Below, one piece after another: positions 7,491-16,559 of a DNA stretch of 64,000 nt. Each line of letters starts with the position of its first letter. Position 1 is the first letter of the stretch. Position numbers and translations under genes: made by a program. This stretch comes from CAIJXB01 sp964439595 (GTDB lineage Bacteria; Chlamydiota; Chlamydiia; Chlamydiales; Rhabdochlamydiaceae), in contig CAYTOK010000004.1 in the NCBI GenBank assembly GCA_964439595.1, positions 53,796 to 117,795 on the forward strand, read 5' to 3'. The notes under the pieces were generated by a model. It searched no databases. It saw nothing but the letters and a program-made list of their open reading frames with translations, and had not been told where the DNA came from.

Positions 7491-8285
7491 ATGCAAAAAC
7501 CTTCTATACTTATTGTAAACGACGATGGAATTCAAGCTCCTGGACTAAAACATCTTTGGAATAGTTTGAAAGATTTTTGCGAGCCTTATATCGTAGCCCC
7601 CTCATCAGATCAATCCGGAGTGGGTCTTAGTGTAACACTAAGAAACCCACTACACGTCGAATCCGTGCCATGGCTAGAAAACACACCTGCCTGGCAAGTA
7701 TCAGGAACCCCTACCGACTGTGTAAGAATGGCTCTCAACGTAATCTTAAAAAAAACCCCCGATTTGATTGTTTCTGGAATAAATAAGGGAACGAATTCTG
7801 GTAGAAATCTACTCTATAGCGGCACTGTAGGAGGAATAATAGAGGGGGCTATGCGCGGGATTCCCGGAATCGCTTTTTCTTCCGAAAGCTATACTAATCC
7901 TGAATACTCGACATTCGAACCTGAGATCTTCCCTCTAGTAGAATATCTATTATCACACCCCTTACCCAAAGGAAGTTTTCTTAATGTCACCTTCCCCTCT
8001 CTTTCTAAAGGATGCGATAAAGTCGGCCATAAAGGATGTCGCTTAGCTCGTCAGGGAATGAGTTACTTTAAAGAGCAGCCTTTAAAAGGCGTACACCCCG
8101 AAGGGAGGGAATATTATTGGATGGGCGGAATCAACGAAGAGCATGAAGAACATGAAGAAAGCGATGTACACCTATTAAAATCCGGCTATATCACGGTTGT
8201 TCCTGTTCAAGTTAAAGAACTTACGGATATTTCCTCACTAGAAACTAGAAAAAAACTATTCGATACACGTTTTCAGTTAAGGTGA
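7491..8285 (+). CDS. surE: 5'/3'-nucleotidase SurE
   Basis: This 264-residue protein opens with ILIVNDDGIQAPGL, the acidic metal-binding signature of SurE, followed by VAPSSDQSGVG near residue 39. PDLIVSGINKGTNSGRNLLY near 89-108 and SGTVGGIIEGAMRGIPGIAFS near 109 complete the active-site loops. SurE removes phosphate from nucleoside monophosphates and some exopolyphosphates. The ATG is preceded by a weak AAAGGAA. Its last 13 bases overlap the convergent lipoprotein gene. A Glu/His-rich stretch (EEHEEHEES near 205) is a local insertion. Confidence 0.92.
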   Translation: MQKPSILIVNDDGIQAPGLKHLWNSLKDFCEPYIVAPSSDQSGVGLSVTLRNPLHVESVPWLENTPAWQVSGTPTDCVRMALNVILKKTPDLIVSGINKGTNSGRNLLYSGTVGGIIEGAMRGIPGIAFSSESYTNPEYSTFEPEIFPLVEYLLSHPLPKGSFLNVTFPSLSKGCDKVGHKGCRLARQGMSYFKEQPLKGVHPEGREYYWMGGINEEHEEHEESDVHLLKSGYITVVPVQVKELTDISSLETRKKLFDTRFQLR

Positions 8286-8692
8286 AATGCTTTTTGCTTA
8301 TCTAAAAGCTTCTGTTTTGCATCTAGTCTAAGCATTGCCTCTCTTTCTGCTTTTTCCACACATTCTCTACCCCCCTCTAATTTATAAACTCTCTTCAACT
8401 CTTCAAGCAAGGACTCATTTAAAACCTGATTGTCAATTAAAAAATAAATATCATCCCCTGCAATTTGTTTTTTTTGTTGAAAAGACTTTGCTAAAATCAT
8501 TAAATCCACCATCTTTTCAAAACGTTTCTTTAAAGTGGGGCTTATTTTATTTAAGTCCTCTCGACTTTCTATACTACGAAGTTCTTTAAGTAAAGCCCTC
8601 ACCTGAGCTGCTCCTTCTGCTTGAAAATCCTCCATAGAATAGGGCTGACAAGAAGAAATAAGTAAAGAAAAAATTAAAATAAGTGATCGCAT
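8273..8692 (-). CDS. Small predicted lipoprotein
   Basis: This 139-residue protein has a lipoprotein signal: MRSLILIFSLLISSC, with the lipobox Cys at residue 15. The mature part is helical and highly charged (heptad-like runs around 30-60 and 95-135), suggesting a periplasmic coiled coil. I recognise no named family. It is convergent with surE (13-base overlap) and divergent from dus. Confidence 0.65.
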   Translation of the reverse strand: MRSLILIFSLLISSCQPYSMEDFQAEGAAQVRALLKELRSIESREDLNKISPTLKKRFEKMVDLMILAKSFQQKKQIAGDDIYFLIDNQVLNESLLEELKRVYKLEGGRECVEKAEREAMLRLDAKQKLLDKQKAFHLN

Positions 8693-8767
8693 AAAAAAAC
8701 CTCGACATACTCATCTAAATGTATAATTTCCTTAGATGCTTATCAAGCAATTTGATAGAATTGCGTC

Positions 8768-9748
8768 ATGAAAACTCTATTACCTAAAAATCCTAATGGA
8801 TGCCCCTATCTTTTATTAGCCCCTATGGAAGGGGTGGGGGACAGATCTTTTCGCAAAGCCCTAGCTACTATTGGAGGGTTTGATGAAGCTGTTACCGAGT
8901 TCATAAGCGTCCCAGCAAAAGCACATGTAGAGTCTCTTGCAAAAGTCTATCAGAAAGACGAGCTAGGGAAAACCCCTCTAGCAGCGCAGATAATGGGCTC
9001 TGAACCATCTCTTATGGCACTCATGGCTAAAGAATTAGAAAAACGTGGGGCTTTACGAATTGATATTAACTGCGGATGTCCCTCTAACACTGTAACAGGA
9101 AGAGGCGCAGGATCTAGTCTGCTAAAAAACCCCTTACACCTCTATGAGATGGCAAAAACAGTCGTAACTTCCGTAACCACCCCTGTAACCTTAAAAATGC
9201 GTTCCGGATATGAAGACATTTCTCTATTCAAAGAAAATCTACTAGCAGCGCAAGAAAGTGGGGTACACTACATCACCTTGCACCCCAGAACAAAAATAGA
9301 TGGATACACCCCTCCTGCCAGATGGGACCTAATTGCTGAAGCTAAAAATTTACTCACCATTCCTGTAATTGGCAACGGAGACATTACTTCCCTGGAGAAA
9401 GCGCTCTATGTACTGAACTACACAAAATGTGACGCTCTTATGATTGGAAGAGGGGCCGTCACAAATCCCTTTCTTTTCCATGAAATTAAGGCCCATTTTA
9501 ACAAAGAAGCCTACACAGCTTCCTTTGACATGCTAGAAAAATTCTTAAAAACTTTTTTACTCGAAATGCCTCCACATCTACAAGAAAAAGGGAAAATTAA
9601 TAAATTAAAACAAATCACTAGTTTCCTTTTTAGAGCAAACGAAACGCTCCTAGAAAAAAGACAAGAAATGTTAAGAATACAGCCGGATAACGCGGAAAAG
9701 TTCCTCAATTCCTTCCTTCCTTTTTTAAAAAATGATTTTTTTTTATAA
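8768..9748 (+). CDS. dus: tRNA-dihydrouridine synthase
   Basis: This 326-residue flavoenzyme reduces uridines in the tRNA D loop. It begins with LLLAPMEGVGDRSFR near residue 16, carries the catalytic cysteine in DINCGCPSNTVTGRGAG near 98-114, and has LKMRSGYED near 146, ITLHPRTKIDGYTPPA near 171, VIGNGDI near 202 and the FMN-phosphate-binding MIGRGAVTNPF near 226. The fold is a TIM barrel followed by a short helical domain. DusB versus DusC type cannot be settled. It is followed by the two-tRNA cluster, with A-rich DNA and a weak hairpin (9759-9786) between. Confidence 0.92.
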   Translation: MKTLLPKNPNGCPYLLLAPMEGVGDRSFRKALATIGGFDEAVTEFISVPAKAHVESLAKVYQKDELGKTPLAAQIMGSEPSLMALMAKELEKRGALRIDINCGCPSNTVTGRGAGSSLLKNPLHLYEMAKTVVTSVTTPVTLKMRSGYEDISLFKENLLAAQESGVHYITLHPRTKIDGYTPPARWDLIAEAKNLLTIPVIGNGDITSLEKALYVLNYTKCDALMIGRGAVTNPFLFHEIKAHFNKEAYTASFDMLEKFLKTFLLEMPPHLQEKGKINKLKQITSFLFRANETLLEKRQEMLRIQPDNAEKFLNSFLPFLKNDFFL

Positions 9749-9816
9749 AAAAAAAGAAACCGCTTGTATAAAATACACAGAAGCGGTAAAGTCTACACTT
9801 CGTTTTTAATGCGTTT

Positions 9817-9890
9817 GGGGCGCATAGCTCAGTTGGTAGAGCGCCTGTCTTACACACAGGTGGTCATAGGTTCGAGTCCTGTTGCGCCCA
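9817..9890 (+). tRNA. tRNA-Val (TAC)
   Basis: The acceptor GGGCGCA pairs with TGCGCCC. The D arm (AGCTCAGTTGGTAGAGC) and T loop (TTCGAGT) are standard. The anticodon stem CCTGT/ACAGG encloses loop CTTACAC with anticodon TAC. The length is 74 nt without CCA. Confidence 0.95.
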
Positions 9891-9904
9891 AACATTTAAA
9901 TTTT

Positions 9905-9977
9905 GCGGGAGTAGTTCAATGGTTAGAGCACTAGCCTGTCACGCTAGAAGTTGCGGGTTCGAGTCCCGTCTCCCGCG
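9905..9977 (+). tRNA. tRNA-Asp (GTC)
   Basis: The acceptor GCGGGAG pairs with CTCCCGC, with discriminator G. The anticodon stem CTAGC/GCTAG encloses loop CTGTCAC with anticodon GTC. The T arm is GCGGG-TTCGAGT-CCCGT. The length is 73 nt without CCA, and it lies 14 bases after tRNA-Val, so both are probably on one transcript. Confidence 0.95.
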
Positions 9978-10076
9978 ATTCTTTTAACAAAAGCAAATTC
10001 CCCTGTACAAATTTATAGAACTGTTTATAGTAGTCTCAAACAAACGAGATTGTAAATCTTTTACAAAAGTACATCT

Positions 10077-10994
10077 ATGCCAGCACAAATTTCAAAGAAA
10101 AAAGCCGTCTTACATCATTGCACAACATTTTTTTGGACTGCATTAGGAGCATTCCTCGCCGCCCTCTCCATTCAGGTATTCCTCATTCCTAACCAGTTAA
10201 TCGACGGAGGCATTGTCGGTATCGCTTTAATTCTAGCCAGACTTTACGATAGCAGCTACTTATCTTACCTTATCATTTTTCTAAACCTGCCCTTTGCGTA
10301 TCTAGCTTATAAATATATCAGACGTACTTTCCTCATTCATATGCTCATCGCCCTCCTCCTTTTTGCCGTCTGGGTATACCTACTCAAAGGACTTCCTCCT
10401 TTCTATGGAGACAGCTTAGAGATTATTGTTTTCGGAGGCGCTCTTTTAGGAATAGGTGTCGGCCTTATCATTCGCTATGGAGGCTGTTTAGATGGAACAG
10501 AAATTTTAGCTATCTTAATGAACCGAAAAACTGGTTTTACCGTAGGCCAAATCGTTCTTGTTATTAATATTTTCATCTTTGGTGCTTACGGATGGATTTT
10601 TAAAGACTGGCACATCGCTCTTCAATCTCTTATGATGTATATCGCTGCGATTAAAATGATCGATATTGTAATTGTAGGCTTGGATGAGCTTAAATCTGTT
10701 TTAATCATCTCTTCTGACCCAAAACAACTTTCTGAAGTCATAATGACAGAGATGGGATTGGGACTAACAATCATGCACGGCAAAGGAGGATTTTCCGGTG
10801 CCGCTAAAGACATTATTTTTGTAATTGTAGAGCGCCTAGACCTATCCGATTTAAAAGAACTTGTGCTAAAAGAAGACCCTTCCGCATTTATGGCGATTGA
10901 AAATTTACATGAAGTCGTCTATGGAGGAGGTCACTCTATTCCTCATAGCAAAAAAAAGGGACTAGGAAAATTAATTAAAAAAGGTGGGCACTAA
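10077..10994 (+). CDS. YitT-family membrane protein
   Basis: This 305-residue protein has about five membrane segments in its first 215 residues. Typical YitT-family blocks are AFLAALSIQVFLIPNQLIDGG near 23-43, GVGLIIRYGGCLDGTEILA near 123 and NRKTGFTVGQIVL near 147. The soluble C-terminal part (about 215-290, VLIISSDPKQLSEVIM to EVVYGGGH) is the DUF2179-type domain of this family. The biochemical role is unknown. A paralog or transporter role is possible. It lies between the tRNA pair and groEL, transcribed in the same direction. Confidence 0.82.
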   Translation: MPAQISKKKAVLHHCTTFFWTALGAFLAALSIQVFLIPNQLIDGGIVGIALILARLYDSSYLSYLIIFLNLPFAYLAYKYIRRTFLIHMLIALLLFAVWVYLLKGLPPFYGDSLEIIVFGGALLGIGVGLIIRYGGCLDGTEILAILMNRKTGFTVGQIVLVINIFIFGAYGWIFKDWHIALQSLMMYIAAIKMIDIVIVGLDELKSVLIISSDPKQLSEVIMTEMGLGLTIMHGKGGFSGAAKDIIFVIVERLDLSDLKELVLKEDPSAFMAIENLHEVVYGGGHSIPHSKKKGLGKLIKKGGH

Positions 10995-11011
10995 CTTCTT
11001 AAAAAAAACGC

Positions 11012-11038
11012 CTAGCACTCAAGGTCTTCATTTGCTAA
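11012..11038. promoter_or_regulatory. Degenerate CIRCE-like operator before the groEL paralog
   Basis: CTAGCACTC, nine bases, then ATTTGCTAA resembles the HrcA-bound CIRCE element (TTAGCACTC-N9-GAGTGCTAA). The left arm matches 8 of 9, the spacer is exact and the right arm matches 6 of 9. A short perfect hairpin follows (arms AGAGAAAA 11044-11051 and TTTTCTCT 11062-11069), as does a possible promoter, TTGCAA-N17-TAACAT (11056-11084). HrcA control is inferred, and the weak right arm suggests decay. Confidence 0.45.
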
Positions 11039-11116
11039 AAACAAGAGAAAAGCGCTTGCAATTTTCTCTCCCGTTCCTTAACATGACAATCCAATTACTG
11101 TAACTCAGGAGAACAT

Positions 11117-12706
11117 ATGTCAGAAGCTAAAGAAATCATCTTTGAAGAAGAAGCCCGTCTTAAACTAAAAGAAGGGATAGACACACTCGCAGACACTGTA
11201 GCCACTACTTTGGGACCCAAAGGACGAAATATAGGCCTTCAAGCAAGTTGGGGAGCTCCGACAATCACCAATGACGGCAACAGTATTGTAAAAGACATAG
11301 AATTAAAAGACCAATATGCCAATATGGGCGTTTCTATGGGAAAAGAAGTAGCCAGCAAAATGAAAGAAAAATGCGGCGACGGAACAACGTCTAGCATCTT
11401 GCTACTCAGAACCCTAGTACAAAATGGCATAAAAAACATCGCTTCAGGATCCAGTCCTATTGCCATCAAGCGAGGGATTGATAAAGCCGTAGAAGCTGTC
11501 ATAAAAGAACTTGAAAAATCTGCTATTTCTATTAGCAGCGAAAAAGAAACTCTCCAAATAGCGATAGCATCTGCCTCTGGAGACCTCTTCATTGGGAAAA
11601 CAATCGCAGAAGCCCTTAAAAAAGTAGGAAAATCCGGCGTTATTACCATAGAAGAAGGTAAAAGCACAGAGACAACTGTAGAGCTCGTTGAGGGTATGCA
11701 ATTTGATAGAGGCTACACAAGCTCCTATTTCTGCACTAACTCAGAAACAATGAAAGCAGAACTCCAAAGCCCTAAAATCCTCGTTACCGATAAAAAAATC
11801 TCCTCTATCCAAGAAATCCTGCCGATATTACAAAGCGTTGCAGCTACGGGACAACCTTTACTAATTATTGCTGATGATATTGAAGGAGACGCTCTTTCTA
11901 CACTAGTAGTTAACCGCCTAAGAGGAGCTCTTAAAGTTTGCGCAGTAAAAGCTCCAGGCTTTGGCGATAGAAAAAAAGCTCTTTTAGAAGATATTGCTAT
12001 TCTTACAGGAGCAATCCTTGTCACCGAAGAAGCCGGAATCCAATTAAAAGATGTTGCTGGAGAAGTTCTTGGCTCAGCAGAAAAAGTTTCCGTCACAAAA
12101 GACAAGACAACTATTGTTGCAGGAAGCGGAAACGGCGAAAAGATAGCAAGTCGCGTAAAACAAATCGAAGCAGAGATAAAAGAAGTTACAAGCTCTTATG
12201 ATAAAGAAAAGCTCGAAGAGCGCAAAGCTAAATTAAGTGGAGGCGTTGCCGTAATTCGTATCGGAGCCCCTACAGAACCTGAAATGAAACAAAAAAAGCA
12301 AGCTTTTGAAGACAGCTTAAATTCAACAAGAGCGGCTATCGAAGAAGGTATCGTTCTTGGTGGAGGCATTGCTCTATTGCATGCTAGCAGAATCATTCCA
12401 AGCCTATCTCTTTTACCTGAAGAAGTAATTGGGGCTAATCTTGTTTTAAAAGCCTGCGAGACTCCTTTTAGACAAATTATTTCTAATGCAGGGCTTGACA
12501 GCTCTCTTCTTTTAGAAGAAATTTTAACCAAAAAAGGAAATTTTGGATTTAACGCAGTCACCGAAGAAGTAGAAGATCTTCTTAAAGCCGGAGTCATAGA
12601 TCCTGCCAAAGTAGTAAAACACGCCCTTCTTTTTGCATCTTCTACAGCAGGTATTATTTTACTTTCTGAAGTTCTCATAGGAAACGCTCCTGAAGAGCAA
12701 GAATAA
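11117..12706 (+). CDS. GroEL-family chaperonin paralog, no groES partner here
   Basis: This 529-residue group I chaperonin keeps the nucleotide site: TLGPKGRNIGL near residue 31, TNDGNSIVKDIEL near 50, and CGDGTTSS near 86 with the catalytic aspartate; LGGGIALL near 414 is also present. It ends ...IGNAPEEQE and lacks the GGM-repeat tail of standard GroEL. No groES is adjacent. Chlamydiae encode several GroEL copies, and this is probably one of the extra ones rather than the groES-linked chaperonin. The start has CAGGAGA at good distance. A decayed CIRCE-like element lies upstream and a hairpin terminator 11 bases downstream, giving a monocistronic unit. Confidence 0.9.
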   Translation: MSEAKEIIFEEEARLKLKEGIDTLADTVATTLGPKGRNIGLQASWGAPTITNDGNSIVKDIELKDQYANMGVSMGKEVASKMKEKCGDGTTSSILLLRTLVQNGIKNIASGSSPIAIKRGIDKAVEAVIKELEKSAISISSEKETLQIAIASASGDLFIGKTIAEALKKVGKSGVITIEEGKSTETTVELVEGMQFDRGYTSSYFCTNSETMKAELQSPKILVTDKKISSIQEILPILQSVAATGQPLLIIADDIEGDALSTLVVNRLRGALKVCAVKAPGFGDRKKALLEDIAILTGAILVTEEAGIQLKDVAGEVLGSAEKVSVTKDKTTIVAGSGNGEKIASRVKQIEAEIKEVTSSYDKEKLEERKAKLSGGVAVIRIGAPTEPEMKQKKQAFEDSLNSTRAAIEEGIVLGGGIALLHASRIIPSLSLLPEEVIGANLVLKACETPFRQIISNAGLDSSLLLEEILTKKGNFGFNAVTEEVEDLLKAGVIDPAKVVKHALLFASSTAGIILLSEVLIGNAPEEQE

Positions 12707-12717
12707 GTCCTAACCAA

Positions 12718-12749
12718 AAACACCCCTTCCTTAAAAAGGGGTGTTTTTA
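12718..12749 (+). terminator. Intrinsic terminator after the groEL paralog
   Basis: AAACACCCCTT and AAGGGGTGTTT form an 11-bp stem with a short loop, followed by a T run. It ends the chaperonin transcript. Confidence 0.85.
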
Positions 12750-12869
12750 TCATATAAAACTACCATACAATTAATAACTTACATAATTAACCAAACTAAT
12801 TAAATTGAAATCCTAACTTTATTTATATAGATTTATAACTATATAGAGAATGCAACCAAGGAAGGATTT

Positions 12870-13169
12870 ATGAATAGACGACATGAAAGCTTATCAGCTC
12901 AAGCAAACAAACAAAACATAAAAGAGATAAAAAGCAGCATAGATCGTGATACAGTAAGTCTAAAAGCAGAAAGTCAGACCATAACTACAAAAGCTCCTTC
13001 CTTAAAAAGGGTCTCTACAAGTAAAAGAACTTCCCCCAAAGAAAAAATCGTTAATACAACTCCAAGTCACCCTCATAAAGAGGGTAGTAGGTGGGCAGAA
13101 ATGCTCCAAAGGCAAACAACAGAAAACAACCTTAGAATGACAAAGCAAGCAGATAAACATCTGGGGTAA
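12870..13169 (+). CDS. Small basic hypothetical protein
   Basis: This 99-residue protein is rich in Lys, Ser, Thr and Gln, without hydrophobic segments, and probably disordered. AAGGAAGG lies at a good distance before its ATG, which supports translation. I recognise no family. The only ordered-looking stretch is SRWAEMLQRQTTENNLRMTK near the C-terminus. The composition resembles that of secreted or nucleic-acid-binding proteins in chlamydiae, but that is speculation. It stands alone between the groEL terminator and a 335-base gap. Confidence 0.45.
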   Translation: MNRRHESLSAQANKQNIKEIKSSIDRDTVSLKAESQTITTKAPSLKRVSTSKRTSPKEKIVNTTPSHPHKEGSRWAEMLQRQTTENNLRMTKQADKHLG

Positions 13170-13245
13170 GGAGCAAGCCCTGCTCTATTAAGCTATTTTA
13201 AATAGAACTGGCATAGAGTAAACCTATGAGATAGGTATGGATGTC

Positions 13246-13307
13246 AAGTTAAGTAAGGTCTAGGACACCAGTAAAAAAATCGCAACTATTTAGACCTTCC
13301 TTAGCTT
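13246..13307. repeat. Imperfect inverted repeat in a 335-base gap
   Basis: AAGTTAAGTAAGGTCTA (13246-13262) and TAGACCTTCCTTAGCTT (13291-13307) are inverted arms matching at 15 of 17 bases around a 28-base loop. No T run follows, so it is not a typical terminator. It could be a mobile-element remnant or an RNA structure. Nothing else is recognisable between 13170 and 13504. Confidence 0.45.
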
Positions 13308-13504
13308 GAATTATATTTTGAGCAGTTATGAGATCCGACATAAGATGATCTTCCTATTTACAAGCTTAAAATTTCTAACCTCCTGTAAAACACAACAAAA
13401 CATACTGAATATTTTAATAATATATCTTCTTCTAGGTTGCTTTTAACAAAAAAATCAGATAGAATGAAGACCCACTACAATTATTAAAAAGAGAATTTAC
13501 TATT

Positions 13505-14371
13505 TTGTCTCCATTTAGACTAGCTCACCTTTCAGATTTACATTTTTCCAAAATCAGTTGGGGAGTCTCTCAGTTTTTTTCTAAAAGATGGATCGGTAAT
13601 TTTAATTTTCTTCTTAGAAGAAGAAAAGAATTTGACTACTCTTTATTAGAAGAGCTTCTCCCTCTATTTCTCCAAGAAAAAGTACAAAAAGTCCTTATTT
13701 CAGGAGATGTCAGCTGCACTTCTTTAGAAGTAGAATTTTTAAAGGCTTCTCTTTTTGTAGAAACCCTAAAAAAAGAAGGAATTGAAACAATTATTTTACC
13801 AGGCAACCACGACCACTACACAAAAAAAGAAACAAAAAATAAGACTTTTCATAAATTCTTTCAAAAACCCGGTAGCTCATACACTCTAGAAAAAGATCGA
13901 CTGGAAGTAATCCCCTTAAACGCTTTTTGGTCGATTGTTGCTCTTGATACCACTTTAGCAACGCATCTTTTTTCCTGCAAAGGAGAGTTTTCCAAGGAAC
14001 TAGAAAACACATTACAAGAAGCCCTTGAAACTCTACCTAAAAATGCCAAAATAATTGTCGCTAATCACTTTCCTATTCTCTTACCAAAAGAAGAATCCTT
14101 ACAAAGAGAAGAAGCTCTTGTGGCTATCTTAAAAAAATACCCCAATATTAAACTGTATTTACACGGACATACGCACAAAAGACGCATTACAGATTTAAGA
14201 AATACAGGACTACCCGTAATAATAGATTCAGGATCAGCCTCTCATAAATTTAGAGGCAGCTTTAATCTTTTAGATTGCGAAGAAGACAGCTGTCTTATTC
14301 GTCCTTATACATGGCAAAAACAAGCGTGGACCGCAGAAAAACCGGTCCCTTTCACCTGGAGAACTCTATGA
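13505..14371 (+). CDS. Metallophosphoesterase
   Basis: This 288-residue calcineurin-like phosphoesterase has all metal-binding blocks: LAHLSDLHFSK (7-17), ISGDVSCTSLE near 64, LPGNHDHY near 98, VANHFPIL near 184 and LHGHTHKRR near 219. The frame begins with TTG at 13505 after AGAGAA; no ATG precedes the first motif. The substrate is unknown; related chlamydial genes are often named yaeI. It overlaps the next gene by 4 bases (ATGA), so the two are translationally coupled. Confidence 0.82.
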   Translation: MSPFRLAHLSDLHFSKISWGVSQFFSKRWIGNFNFLLRRRKEFDYSLLEELLPLFLQEKVQKVLISGDVSCTSLEVEFLKASLFVETLKKEGIETIILPGNHDHYTKKETKNKTFHKFFQKPGSSYTLEKDRLEVIPLNAFWSIVALDTTLATHLFSCKGEFSKELENTLQEALETLPKNAKIIVANHFPILLPKEESLQREEALVAILKKYPNIKLYLHGHTHKRRITDLRNTGLPVIIDSGSASHKFRGSFNLLDCEEDSCLIRPYTWQKQAWTAEKPVPFTWRTL

Positions 14372-14793
14372 CAAAATCCCCTGCACTCCCTTGGTATAAA
14401 GAAGGGCTCTCTTTTAAATGCACCGGCTGTGGAAGATGCTGCACAGGATCTCCCGGCGTTGTTTGGATCACAGAAGAAGAGATCCACGCTGTAGCTAAAT
14501 TTCTAGGTCAATCGGTGGAAACAATAACAAAAAATCATGTAAGAAAGCTAGGAGATCGCCTTGCACTTCTTGAACGCAAAAAAAGTAGCGAAGAATTTGA
14601 TTGCACTTTCTTACAAGGCAAGCAATGCTCGATATACCCCGTTAGACCTAAGCAATGTCAAACTTTTCCCTGGTGGAAAGAGAATGTGGAATCCAAGGAA
14701 TCTTGGGAAGAAGCTGGAAGAGACTGCGAAGGAATTAACCACCCTGACGCCCCTGTTATTTCTTTAAAAGAAATCCAAAGACAGCTCGACTAA
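14368..14793 (+). CDS. YkgJ-type cysteine cluster protein
   Basis: The start is placed at ATG 14368, which overlaps the metallophosphoesterase stop and has GGAG upstream. The 141-residue protein has FKCTGCGRCCTGSPG (about residues 16-30), then FDCTFLQGKQCSIYPVRPKQ and C near 75-95, and DCEGI near 118. This is the zinc- or iron-cluster-binding pattern of the YkgJ/UPF0153 family, whose function is not established. Co-transcription with the phosphoesterase is very likely. Confidence 0.8.
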   Translation: MTKSPALPWYKEGLSFKCTGCGRCCTGSPGVVWITEEEIHAVAKFLGQSVETITKNHVRKLGDRLALLERKKSSEEFDCTFLQGKQCSIYPVRPKQCQTFPWWKENVESKESWEEAGRDCEGINHPDAPVISLKEIQRQLD

Positions 14794-14861
14794 ATTTCCC
14801 CTTGTTTTTCTATTTTTTTGCTGTTATCTAAAAAATATAAGCTACAAAAAAGGCAACTATC

Positions 14862-16559
14862 ATGGATACAGAAATGCGCAAAAAAATAGAGTCTTGGCTT
14901 CAAGAGCCTTTCGATCCTGAAACACAAATCACTATACGTAAAATGTTAAATGAAGACCCCAAAACCCTAGAGGAGTGCTTTTATACCGACCTAACCTTTG
15001 GGACGGGAGGTTTAAGAGCTCTTATGGGAGTTGGAACAAACAGGCTAAACATTTACACTATAAGGCGCACAACAAAAGGACTTGCCAATTACCTTAAAAA
15101 GCAATTTCTGCAACAGCCTCTTTCTGTTGTGATAGGGTTTGATAATAGATTACACTCTGAAGAATTTGCAAAAGAAGCTTCCTCTATTTTAATCCAAAGT
15201 GGCATTACTGTTTTTCTTATTAAAAACCTACGCCCCACCCCCTTTATTTCTTTTGCCTGTAGGCACTTCAAAGCTAATGCTGCTATTATGATTACAGCCT
15301 CACATAACCCTAAAGAGTATAACGGCTACAAGGTGTATTGGCAAGATGGAGCTCAGGTAGTCCACCCCCACGACGTAGGGATTTTAGAAGAGGTCTCTAA
15401 GATCTCCGATTTTTCCTCAGTAAAAACCGAATCTGAAGGCGCTTTTCACCTTGTAGATGAATCATTAGATGAGGCTTACCTTGACGCTATTAGGCCTCTA
15501 CAAAACTTCCCCCTACAAAATAAAAAAGAAGGAAAAAACCTTAAGATCGCCTATACAAGCCTTCATGGAACAGGCATTACTCTAGCGCCTAAAGCCCTTC
15601 AAGATTGGGGATTCTCTTCTCTTTATTTCGTACAAAAACAAATTATTCCCGATGGTAATTTCCCCACAGTCGCCTTACCAAATCCCGAATATAAAGAAGC
15701 GCTTAAGCTCGGCTTAGAGCTCATGGCAGATTTTTCTACAGACATCCTTTTAGCAACAGACCCTGATGCCGATAGGCTAGGAGTTGTTATCTTGCATGAA
15801 GGAAAGCCTCAGATTCTAACAGGCAATGAAATTGCCTGCATCTGTCTAGAATACCTCTTTCTAAATCACAAATTACCTGAAAGGGCGGCAGCTATCTCTA
15901 CAATTGTTTCTACAGACCTACTCCGAGCAATCTCTGCATCGCATCATATAGACTATATTGAAGTTTTAACAGGATTTAAATACATAGGAGAAAAAATCCA
16001 TGAATGGGAAATGACTCCTGGATCTCCTTCTTTTCTTTTTGGAGCAGAAGAATCGTATGGATATCTATACGGAACACATTCTAGGGATAAAGACGCTATT
16101 ATCAGCTGCTGTCTTATAGCTGAAATTGCCTTGCATCTAAAAAAACAAGGAAAAACCCTAGTCGATTTTCTTCACGACATTTACAAAACACATGGCATTT
16201 TTCGTGCAGGACAATTGTCTATTACCTTTGCCCCAGGGCAAGAAGGCTCAGATGCTATTTCACAGCTCATGGAAACTTTAAGAAAAAATCCTCCTAAAGA
16301 AATTGGAGGAATAAAAATCTCTCAAATAGAAGACTACTTGCAAGATAACATTACAAAACTTCCTAAGTCTGATGTCTTACTTTTTAGACTAGAAAATGGA
16401 GGCAAGTTAGTGATTAGACCCTCAGGAACAGAGCCCAAGCTAAAGATTTACGCAGAAGTGCGCCATACAGTCTATACAAACATAGAAGAAGGCATAATTG
16501 CAGCTGATAGCAGGCTACAGAGTCTACTTACTGCTACAAAAAAGAAGATACAACCTTGA
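14862..16559 (+). CDS. Phosphoglucomutase / phosphomannomutase family enzyme
   Basis: This 565-residue alpha-D-phosphohexomutase contains LTFGTGGLRALMG near residue 43, the phosphoserine loop ITASHNPKEYNGYK near 144-157, the metal loop TDPDADRLGV near 302, the sugar-binding FGAEESYGYL near 391 and the phosphate-binding RPSGTEPKLKIYAE near 520. These cover all four domains. It interconverts hexose 1- and 6-phosphates; length and motifs fit the PgcA-like bacterial group. It overlaps the following SDR gene by 4 bases. Confidence 0.9.
   Translation: MDTEMRKKIESWLQEPFDPETQITIRKMLNEDPKTLEECFYTDLTFGTGGLRALMGVGTNRLNIYTIRRTTKGLANYLKKQFLQQPLSVVIGFDNRLHSEEFAKEASSILIQSGITVFLIKNLRPTPFISFACRHFKANAAIMITASHNPKEYNGYKVYWQDGAQVVHPHDVGILEEVSKISDFSSVKTESEGAFHLVDESLDEAYLDAIRPLQNFPLQNKKEGKNLKIAYTSLHGTGITLAPKALQDWGFSSLYFVQKQIIPDGNFPTVALPNPEYKEALKLGLELMADFSTDILLATDPDADRLGVVILHEGKPQILTGNEIACICLEYLFLNHKLPERAAAISTIVSTDLLRAISASHHIDYIEVLTGFKYIGEKIHEWEMTPGSPSFLFGAEESYGYLYGTHSRDKDAIISCCLIAEIALHLKKQGKTLVDFLHDIYKTHGIFRAGQLSITFAPGQEGSDAISQLMETLRKNPPKEIGGIKISQIEDYLQDNITKLPKSDVLLFRLENGGKLVIRPSGTEPKLKIYAEVRHTVYTNIEEGIIAADSRLQSLLTATKKKIQP

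Noticed and set aside
9759..9786. Hairpin between dus and tRNA-Val as a terminator
   Set aside because: The stem is only six pairs and no T run follows on the plus strand.
11239..12105. Minus-strand open frames within the groEL paralog (11239-11667, 11725-12105)
   Set aside because: They lie opposite a well-conserved gene and are codon-bias shadows without ribosome sites.
12196..12753. Minus-strand 185-codon frame over the groEL 3' end
   Set aside because: It runs through the terminator and mirrors groEL codons; no family likeness.
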